A stretch of 6,701 bases of DNA from Flemingiibacterium sp045635785 (GTDB lineage Bacteria; Bacillota; Clostridia; Oscillospirales; CAG-272): positions 1-6,701 of the forward strand of contig JAZTWJ010000017.1 in the NCBI GenBank assembly GCA_045635785.1, read 5' to 3'. Made by a program: the position numbers and the translations under genes. Within the stretch, counting starts at the first letter, position 1; the number at the start of each line of letters is the position of its first letter. The notes beneath the pieces are model-generated. The model did not search any database and had not been told where the DNA came from. It saw nothing but the letters and a program-made list of their open reading frames with translations. Below, in pieces: positions 1 to 4,781 of the stretch.

Positions 1-861
1 CGCATTGGGGAGCTCAAGCTCCTGGGGAAGTCCCTTGTATTCAGCCCAAGCCTTGAGGATCTCTTCCTTCGAGGGCTTATTCTCGAAGCTCATAAAGATA
101 GCGGCGGGGTGTCCGTTGGTTACGGGAACACGGATGCACTGGGTGGTGATGAGGGGAGCGTCGGCCTTGACGATCTCGCCGTTTTCGACCTTACCCCAGA
201 TCTTAAGCGGCTCCTGCTCGGACTTTTCTTCCTCGCCGCCGATGAAAGGGATCACATTGTCGATCATTTCCGGCCATTCCTTGAAGGTCTTGCCTGCACC
301 GGAGATTGCCTGATAGGTGGTGGCAACAACGGTTTCAATGCCGTATTCCATGAGGGGGGTAAGCGCGGGAACATAAGACTGAATGGAGCAGTTCGGCTTT
401 ACTGCAATAAAGCCCTTCTCTGTGCCGAGGCGTTTCTTCTGATCAGCGATGACCGCAAGATGCGCGTCGTTGATTTCCGGAATCACCATGGGAACATCTG
501 CGGTCCAACGGTGTGCGGAGTTGTTGGAAACCACGGGGATCTCCGCCTTTGCGTAAGTATATTCGAGCTCCTTGACCTCATCCTTCTTCATATCGACAGC
601 GCAGAAAACGAAGTCTACAAGCGGCTTGATTTCATCCAGCTTGGAAGAATCGAGAACCACCATATTGCGCACGGATTCCGGCATGGGATCAGCCAATTTC
701 CAGCGACCGCCCAGAGCCTCCTCATAGGTTTTGCCTGCGGAACGGGGGCTTGCGATCAGCGCGGTAATTTCAAAATAGGGATGCTCCTGCAGCAGCGTGA
801 TAAAGCGCTGACCGACCATACCGGTTGCGCCCACAATACCTGCACGAAGTTTCTTAGACAT
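1..861 (-). CDS. asd: Aspartate-semialdehyde dehydrogenase, archaeal/fungal-type (3' end outside window)
   Basis: Catalyses NADPH-dependent reduction of L-aspartyl-4-phosphate to aspartate semialdehyde, the branch point to lysine/diaminopimelate, threonine and methionine; cytosolic. The 287 visible residues begin MSKKLRAGIVGATGMVGQRF, with the Rossmann glycine motif at residues 11-17. An SNNSAHR stretch lies at 112-118 and the catalytic cysteine is C158 in KPNCSIQS. The TTYQAISGAGKT segment covers 181-192. R244 (substrate arginine) and H251 (catalytic base) lie in CIRVPVTNGH. The KPNCSIQ and NNSAHRW patterns place it in the archaeal/fungal-like class rather than the E. coli-like class. Family members are about 360 residues, so roughly 75 C-terminal residues lie beyond position 1. 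The ATG at 861 is chosen because GGAGG (870-874) sits eight bases upstream. No frameshift or stop is seen. It is transcribed alone from the promoter at 904-932, with a leader of about 36 bases, too short for a lysine riboswitch. Confidence 0.96.
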   Translation of the reverse strand, partial: MSKKLRAGIVGATGMVGQRFITLLQEHPYFEITALIASPRSAGKTYEEALGGRWKLADPMPESVRNMVVLDSSKLDEIKPLVDFVFCAVDMKKDEVKELEYTYAKAEIPVVSNNSAHRWTADVPMVIPEINDAHLAVIADQKKRLGTEKGFIAVKPNCSIQSYVPALTPLMEYGIETVVATTYQAISGAGKTFKEWPEMIDNVIPFIGGEEEKSEQEPLKIWGKVENGEIVKADAPLITTQCIRVPVTNGHPAAIFMSFENKPSKEEILKAWAEYKGLPQELELPNA

Positions 862-885
862 ATGATTTTCCTCCAAAAAGTTGTG

Positions 886-903
886 ATAATATTTCGATAT
901 TAT
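886..903. promoter_or_regulatory. AT-rich inverted repeat over the asd transcription start (possible operator)
   Basis: Seven-base arms ATAATAT (886-892) and ATATTAT (897-903) flank a TTCG spacer. The dyad runs from just after the asd -10 box across the predicted start point near 897. Because half of it would lie upstream of the transcript start, it would act as DNA (an operator) rather than as an RNA hairpin. AT-rich dyads are common beside -10 boxes, so this may be chance. Confidence 0.3.
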
Positions 904-932
904 ATTATATCATTTTCCGGTTGTTCTGTCAA
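904..932 (-). promoter_or_regulatory. Sigma-A-type promoter of asd
   Basis: On the minus strand, a perfect -35 TTGACA (932-927) is followed by a 17-base spacer and a perfect -10 TATAAT (909-904). TGA directly before the -10 makes it an extended -10 (TGNTATAAT). Transcription should start near 897, giving a leader of about 36 bases that contains the GGAGG site. A promoter this close to consensus suggests strong, largely constitutive expression unless a repressor acts at the overlapping dyad. Confidence 0.9.
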
Positions 933-1014
933 TGGGAATCCCTAAAAATTCATAAAAATCCGATGAAAAATCTGTCTTTTCCCCTGCTTGATCGTCTTTA
1001 CAGGAATAAGCGAA

Positions 1015-1044
1015 AGCAGGATCACGCAAATGCGTGATCCTGCT
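1015..1044 (-). terminator. Intrinsic terminator of hpf
   Basis: A perfect inverted repeat has 14-base arms (1015-1028 and 1031-1044; about 13 usable pairs with an AAAT/ATTT loop). It lies 27 bases after the hpf stop codon. On the minus strand the stem is followed by TTTCGCTTATT, a modest U-tract. On the plus strand it is followed by ACTGTTTTATTTT, so it may also stop antisense transcription. It separates hpf from asd, which has its own promoter downstream. Confidence 0.85.
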
Positions 1045-1071
1045 ACTGTTTTATTTTACAAGCGGCGGCGA

Positions 1072-1584
1072 TTATTTGGGCAAAATCACGCCGTAATCTC
1101 CGTCTCTTCTGCGATACACCACATTTGTATCTCCCGTGACCGAATCGGCGTAGATGAAGAACGCATGCCCCAAGAGATTCATTTGAAGGATCGCCTCCTC
1201 CGGCGTCATGGGGCGCAGCGGGAAGGTTTTGGTGCGAATGATCGGCTCGTCATGGATCTCCTCCGCCTTGGCAAAATCGTCGGGAATGTTATCGCGCAAC
1301 CGCTTTTCAAGACGGGTCTTGTTTTTGCGGATCTGCCTTTCGATGGAAGCCATCGAAAGATCGAGTGCGCTGCGGAAGCTTTCCGCCGTCTCCTCACCGC
1401 GATAGATCATGCCGCCTGCCGTGATGGTCACTTCCACGCGCTCATCGGCGCGGATACGGGAGAGTTTGATCACCGTTTGCGGTTCGTCTTTGAAAAACTT
1501 GTCGTATTTTGCGAGTTTTTTTTCGCAAATCGGCTTGAAATCCTCGGGAACTTCGAGCTGACGTCCAACGTAAGTGATAATCAT
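1072..1584 (-). CDS. hpf: Long-form ribosome hibernation-promoting factor (HPF/RaiA/YfiA family)
   Basis: Binds the 30S decoding region and drives 70S ribosomes into inactive 100S dimers when growth slows. The 170-residue product has an N-terminal S30AE domain (about 1-100, starting MIITYVGRQLEVPEDFK, with the basic helix QIRKNKTRLEKRLR at 84-97). A short linker (about 101-114) precedes the C-terminal dimerisation domain (115-170), which carries the family signature of EEAILQMNLLGHAFFIY followed by VVYRRRDGDYGVI. The C-terminal domain marks the long form of Firmicutes and most other bacteria, as opposed to short enterobacterial HPF/YfiA. The protein is slightly shorter than the usual 175-190 residues because the linker is short. 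The ATG at 1584 has an AGGTGGAGA ribosome binding site (1589-1597). The gene is alone in its transcript, between the promoter at 1633-1661 and the terminator at 1015-1044, rather than beside secA as in many Firmicutes. Confidence 0.96.
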   Translation of the reverse strand: MIITYVGRQLEVPEDFKPICEKKLAKYDKFFKDEPQTVIKLSRIRADERVEVTITAGGMIYRGEETAESFRSALDLSMASIERQIRKNKTRLEKRLRDNIPDDFAKAEEIHDEPIIRTKTFPLRPMTPEEAILQMNLLGHAFFIYADSVTGDTNVVYRRRDGDYGVILPK

Positions 1585-1610
1585 ATTCTCTCCACCTTTA
1601 TTTTGAATTT

Positions 1611-1626
1611 ACGGAATTTCTTCCGC
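1611..1626 (-). promoter_or_regulatory. GAAA-tetraloop hairpin at the predicted 5' end of hpf mRNA
   Basis: On the minus strand, CGGAA-GAAA-TTCCG (1625-1612) forms a five-pair stem with a GNRA tetraloop, plus one possible G-U pair (1626/1611). The start site predicted from the -10 box is near 1626, so the mRNA would begin almost directly with this hairpin. Such 5'-terminal stems are known to protect mRNAs from 5'-end-dependent decay. That role here is an inference. Confidence 0.5.
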
Positions 1627-1632
1627 ATTTTC

Positions 1633-1661
1633 ATTATAGCATATCTATGTTAATATTGCAA
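1633..1661 (-). promoter_or_regulatory. Sigma-A-type promoter of hpf
   Basis: On the minus strand, -35 TTGCAA (1661-1656, four of six consensus bases), a 17-base spacer and a perfect -10 TATAAT (1638-1633). TGC immediately before the -10 gives an extended -10 that can offset the weak -35. The predicted start is near 1626, with a leader of about 42 bases. The region behind the -35, shared with the divergent promoter, is AT-rich and could act as an UP element. Confidence 0.82.
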
Positions 1662-1733
1662 CAGTATTTCAAAATTTTCATCTTCTATTTTTACATTTTT
1701 AACAATTTCGCCCGATTTTTGTTGCGTAATGTA

Positions 1734-1762
1734 TTGACAACCCCCTCAATGTGTGCTATGAT
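1734..1762 (+). promoter_or_regulatory. Sigma-A-type promoter of the glycosyltransferase gene
   Basis: Perfect -35 TTGACA (1734-1739), 17-base spacer, and -10 TATGAT (1757-1762, five of six), preceded by TGC as an extended -10. Transcription should start near 1769, leaving a leader of about 20 bases with AAGGAG at 1779-1784. It diverges from the hpf promoter; the 72 bases between the two -35 boxes (1662-1733) are AT-rich with no clear operator. Confidence 0.85.
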
Positions 1763-1789
1763 ATTACAAAAGCCGAAAAAGGAGTTTTC

Positions 1790-2947
1790 ATGAGAATCTT
1801 ATTTGTAATGCCTCCAAGTCCCGGTGCAGGAGTACAGCGAATTTGCGAAACCCTGTTCGCATTGAACGAAATGGAAAAGGAGCCCCATTCTTTCACGGTA
1901 ATTTGCCGCGAAGGCACCTTTGTCGGTTCCTATATGCATACAATTCTCTGCGAGGTGAATGTCACCAAGTCGGAGCCGACCTCCAACCGTATGAAAGCCG
2001 CCCTACATGCCGCATTTGGCGGCATGTCCAAGCGCTATGATTACATACGCGGCATCAAGAAGATCCTGCAAAGCGATGCCTTCGACTGCGTGGTGCTCGA
2101 AAATTGCCCGGAGCTTGCAAGTACCCTTCGGTCTCTCACAAAGCAAGAGGTAGTGCTCCATTCCCACGATCACTTCTTTGGAAGCGATCGCAAAAATTGG
2201 AGATCCTGTCTGAGGCATATCCGCCGATTTGTCTTTGTCAGCGACTTTCTGAAAAACGCCGCGATCCGATGCGGTGTGCCCGCCGATCGCTGCACAACCC
2301 TATACGACTGCGTGGATACCGAACAGTTCGACGCATCGCTCTATACGGACATCCGCAAAGAGAAGCGCGCAAAATACGGGCTGGGCGATGAAGATCTGCT
2401 TGGCATATTCGTCGGCTTGCTTACGCCTGAAAAAGGAGCCTTGGAGCTGACAAAAGCAATGGCTCACACCGAATTTGCCAAAGCGAAATGCAAGCTGCTT
2501 CTTGTTGGATCGGCGCAGTACGGCGAGGACGTGCGCGACGAATACCGCGATCAGCTGGAAGCCGCCGCACCCGAAGGGCGCGTGGTTTTCATCGGCTCGG
2601 TGAAGCCAAGCTCCACCGCAAGATTTTTTGCACGGGCGGATTTTGCCGTGGTTCCGTCGGTGTTTGACGAGCCCGCAGGTCTGCCGGTTTTGGAAGCGCT
2701 TGCCTGCGGACTTCCTCTGATCGTCTCCGATGCGGGCGGTATCGGCGAATACGCTTGCGGCGATGCGGTGACGATCGTGAGCCGCGGGCTGGGATATGTG
2801 GCTTCCCTTTCGCGTGCCATGGATACGCTCTGTGATCGTTTGCAAAATGATGAAGAGCGTGCAAAATTATCCACCGCGGCACGCGAGCAGGCGATGCGCT
2901 TCGATGCAAAGGGATATTTGGAACGCTTCCTCAAGGCATTAAAATAG
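1790..2947 (+). CDS. GT-B glycosyltransferase, family-4-like
   Basis: A 385-residue retaining-type glycosyltransferase, probably transferring a sugar from a nucleotide-sugar donor to a lipid-linked or surface glycan precursor at the cytoplasmic face. The N-terminal acceptor domain opens MRILFVMPPSPGAGVQR (1-17). The link to the donor domain contains FVFVSDFLK (147-155) and LYDCVDTEQF (171-180). The donor domain has FVGLLTPEKG (207-216) and the family-4 EX7E motif, E294 and E302 in DEPAGLPVLEALACGLPLI, followed by SDAGGIGE (313-320). No membrane span or signal peptide is seen. The ATG at 1790 is chosen because AAGGAG (1779-1784) lies five bases upstream; an in-frame GTG at 1751 would sit over the promoter -10 region. 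Sugar and acceptor cannot be read from sequence. It converges on the flippase gene across a shared terminator, which suggests a common glycan pathway but does not prove it. Confidence 0.92.
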   Translation: MRILFVMPPSPGAGVQRICETLFALNEMEKEPHSFTVICREGTFVGSYMHTILCEVNVTKSEPTSNRMKAALHAAFGGMSKRYDYIRGIKKILQSDAFDCVVLENCPELASTLRSLTKQEVVLHSHDHFFGSDRKNWRSCLRHIRRFVFVSDFLKNAAIRCGVPADRCTTLYDCVDTEQFDASLYTDIRKEKRAKYGLGDEDLLGIFVGLLTPEKGALELTKAMAHTEFAKAKCKLLLVGSAQYGEDVRDEYRDQLEAAAPEGRVVFIGSVKPSSTARFFARADFAVVPSVFDEPAGLPVLEALACGLPLIVSDAGGIGEYACGDAVTIVSRGLGYVASLSRAMDTLCDRLQNDEERAKLSTAAREQAMRFDAKGYLERFLKALK

Positions 2948-2952
2948 CGAAA

Positions 2953-2984
2953 AAGGTGTGTTGCAATAAGATGCAACACACCTT
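2953..2984. terminator. Bidirectional intrinsic terminator between convergent genes
   Basis: Perfect 13-pair stem AAGGTGTGTTGCA (2953-2965) / TGCAACACACCTT (2972-2984) with a six-base loop. On the plus strand it is followed by TCTATTTTTG and ends the glycosyltransferase transcript. On the minus strand it is followed by TTTCGCTATTTTAA, the stem itself ending in TT, and ends the flippase transcript. The flippase stop codon (2987-2985) directly abuts the stem, so the intergenic space of 37 bases is almost entirely terminator. Confidence 0.92.
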
Positions 2985-4508
2985 CTATTTTTGCTTGATC
3001 AGCTTTCCGCGCATGCGCCGTAGGATGCGCACAAAAAAGCCGAAGGATTCGCTTTTTCCGAAAAGGAGAAGGAATATGACATTTGGCAAAACGAGGGTGA
3101 TCATCGACGCTGCCGCAAAGCCGCCAAAGGTTTGCGGAAGAATGTGACAGACCATGCCGTTCAGTATCCATGCCGCCACGACCGTGCCGCCGAATTTGAG
3201 GCATCCAATGACGAAGATCCTTGCACCGCCGCGAATACAATGATCGGACACACATTTTGTCTCCCACGGAATACCCACCACCAGATGGGATACCGTCGTT
3301 CCGAGCAGAACGCCAAGTAAGCCCATATCAAGGGCGAGAAACAGACATGACACCGCGAGATTCACCGCCGCTTCCACAAAGCCGCGCCATCTGATATGAA
3401 CAAACAGCCCCGCGCCGTTGATAAACATGGCGTTTGGCTGACGGAATCCCGCAAGCAGAAAGTTAAGAGCCATCAAATGCACCGCCATCGCGGGGATCTC
3501 CAACCCGCCTCCGAAGGCGATGCCGATAAAGCGGCTCATCAGCGCATCCAGCGCGATCGCCGAAAAGCCGTAAAGCCAAGCCACCGCAAAGAAAATATCG
3601 CGATAAATTTCCGTGCGTCTGTCAGATTCGACCTGATCCGCCATCAAGCTGCCAACGCTTGCCGTGACTGCCTCCACAATCTTCGCCAAAATCGTCTGAA
3701 CCGTTTGCAAAATCAGCAGATAGTTGGAATACAGCCCCACTAAAATCACATCAACAGTTGCGATCAAAAGATTGTCGGTGCCCGTAACAGCCACACTGCC
3801 AAAGCGCGTCATAAACATGGCGCGGACATTTGCAGCAATGGCGCGGACCTCGCTTTTTTCCGGCATACCCTTGGTTTTTCTTAAATAGGGAAACATATTA
3901 CCCGCCGTTTTTGCAATGGCGAGGTTGGATGCGAGCGTACAGACAAGCTGTGCAACAAGATATAAAATGTAGCTCTTTGTCCAAAGCAGCAATATCAGCT
4001 GCGCCGCATTTTGAATGATGGAAAACAGGCTAATATTAAGGGAATTTTTATAATCCTGCTGTGCCGCCGTAATCAGCGCGCGCTTGTAGGAAAAGAGATA
4101 GCTGGAAGCGGAATTAAAAAGAAACAGCAGATAGATCAGCGTCAGATGGGAGACCTGCGGCACCTCTTTTGTAAGAAGCGGCAGAAACGGGAGGACGATC
4201 AGCCCCAGCACCGTGATCGCAAGTGCCACCAATCTGTATGCGAGCGCATATAAATTCATGATCTTACCGATCTTTTCCTGCGCCTTTTGCTCGATCGGCA
4301 GATACAATGCAAAGGTGAACGCCGCGCCCATCCCCAGCTCAGTCAGCGAAAACAGCGAGAGTATGGAATATAGTACGCCATTGACGCCAAGATATGCCTC
4401 TCCGAGGATCCGCACAAACGTAATGCGCGTGATAAATCCGAAAAGAAGCGAGATCGCCTGACCGACAATGGCATACAGGCTGTTTTTTACAGAATTTTCC
4501 GAACGCAT
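2985..4508 (-). CDS. Wzx-like polysaccharide flippase (MOP/PST superfamily membrane protein)
   Basis: A 507-residue integral membrane protein, likely moving a lipid-linked oligosaccharide or other envelope glycan precursor across the membrane. The start, MRSENSVKNSLYAIVGQ, and the following FVRILGEAYLGVNGVLYSILSLFSLTELGMG region (31-61) match the Firmicutes RfbX/Wzx-type subgroup. So do FRQPNAMFINGAGLF (355-369) with WRGFVEA behind it, and GLLGVLLGTTVSHL (396-409). About 12-14 hydrophobic segments are visible across residues 10-485, with a basic tail (RILRRMRGKLIKQK, 494-507). Its ATG overlaps the copZ stop codon by one base (TGATG at 4510-4506). Only a weak GAGG, about 18 bases upstream, could serve as ribosome binding site, so translation probably depends on ribosomes finishing copZ. 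A flippase behind copper genes is unusual. Substrate unknown; a MATE drug exporter is less likely because the conserved patterns are of the polysaccharide type. Confidence 0.9.
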   Translation of the reverse strand: MRSENSVKNSLYAIVGQAISLLFGFITRITFVRILGEAYLGVNGVLYSILSLFSLTELGMGAAFTFALYLPIEQKAQEKIGKIMNLYALAYRLVALAITVLGLIVLPFLPLLTKEVPQVSHLTLIYLLFLFNSASSYLFSYKRALITAAQQDYKNSLNISLFSIIQNAAQLILLLWTKSYILYLVAQLVCTLASNLAIAKTAGNMFPYLRKTKGMPEKSEVRAIAANVRAMFMTRFGSVAVTGTDNLLIATVDVILVGLYSNYLLILQTVQTILAKIVEAVTASVGSLMADQVESDRRTEIYRDIFFAVAWLYGFSAIALDALMSRFIGIAFGGGLEIPAMAVHLMALNFLLAGFRQPNAMFINGAGLFVHIRWRGFVEAAVNLAVSCLFLALDMGLLGVLLGTTVSHLVVGIPWETKCVSDHCIRGGARIFVIGCLKFGGTVVAAWILNGMVCHILPQTFGGFAAASMITLVLPNVIFLLLFGKSESFGFFVRILRRMRGKLIKQK

Positions 4509-4708
4509 CAGCCGATAGAAACGACCTCGAAGCCGAGATCTTCGATTTCTTCGCGTAAAACGGCATCAGACACGTCGTTTCCTTCGACCACCGCGCACTT
4601 TTTCGTGAGATCGACGTTCGCCGTAAGCCCCATCCCTTCTAACGCCTTGATGACGCGCGCGCTGCATTTTTCGCAGTGCATTCCTTCGATTTGAATGATC
4701 TTTTTCAT
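4508..4708 (-). CDS. copZ: CopZ-like copper chaperone (single HMA domain)
   Basis: A 66-residue Atx1/CopZ-type metallochaperone that carries Cu(I) in the cytosol and hands it to CopA or a copper sensor. One complete HMA ferredoxin-like domain is visible. IEGMHCEKCSARV (8-20) holds the GMxCxxC motif with ligands C12 and C15, and the chain ends EEIEDLGFEVVSIG (53-66). F60 sits where many bacterial CopZ proteins have tyrosine near the metal loop; C38 is an additional cysteine. The ATG at 4708 is chosen because MKKIIQIEG is the normal domain start. An in-frame ATG at 4756 would add 16 residues (MSRKGAFATAKATVIF) unlike the family and has no ribosome binding site upstream. It lies 73 bases after copA on the same strand with no promoter seen between, and overlaps the flippase start by one base. 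Copper rather than another soft metal is inferred from the neighbouring CopA. Confidence 0.9.
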   Translation of the reverse strand: MKKIIQIEGMHCEKCSARVIKALEGMGLTANVDLTKKCAVVEGNDVSDAVLREEIEDLGFEVVSIG

Positions 4709-4721
4709 AAAGATGACCGTT

Positions 4722-4748
4722 GCTTTCGCCGTAGCGAAAGCTCCCTTT
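4722..4748 (-). promoter_or_regulatory. Ribosome binding site and UACG-capped hairpin upstream of copZ
   Basis: On the minus strand, AAAGGGAG (4748-4741) is followed at once by a perfect eight-pair hairpin, GCTTTCGC-TACG-GCGAAAGC (4741-4722). The loop forms the exceptionally stable C(UACG)G tetraloop. The copZ ATG at 4708 comes 13 bases after the stem. The AAAGGGAG site is more than 30 bases from the ATG in the linear sequence but about 13 when the hairpin is folded, and no closer ribosome binding site exists. The final G of the site is also the first base of the stem. There is no U-tract after it, so it is not a terminator. Confidence 0.55.
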
Positions 4749-4781
4749 CTGCTCATTTAAGGCTTAAATTTTTGATAAGAA

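Noticed and set aside
862..897. Lysine or other riboswitch in the asd leader
   Set aside because: The predicted leader is only about 36 bases, far too short for any known aptamer plus expression platform.
109..945. 278-codon plus-strand open frame across asd
   Set aside because: It is antisense to a gene with intact family motifs, runs through the asd promoter, and its translation shows no recognisable domain. Long antisense frames are expected from the codon use here.
983..1044. Possible attenuator: AAGCAGG (minus strand, 989-983) could pair with the CCTGCTT arm of the hpf terminator
   Set aside because: The alternative stem is only seven pairs against about 13 in the terminator, and it lies downstream of it, so it would not compete during transcription.
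988..1653. 221-codon plus-strand open frame across hpf
   Set aside because: It covers the hpf terminator, gene and promoter on the opposite strand; its start has no ribosome binding site of note and hpf is a clear family match.
1656..1730. Weak inverted similarity between TTGCAAC (1656-1662) and GTTGCGTAA (1721-1729) in the divergent promoter region
   Set aside because: Only about six bases match, the arms are about 60 bases apart, and one arm is simply the hpf -35 box; not enough for an operator.
2551..3267. 238-codon minus-strand open frame spanning the convergent gene ends
   Set aside because: It reads through the glycosyltransferase in antisense, the bidirectional terminator, and the flippase 3' end out of frame. 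Composition is rich in R, S and H with no domain.
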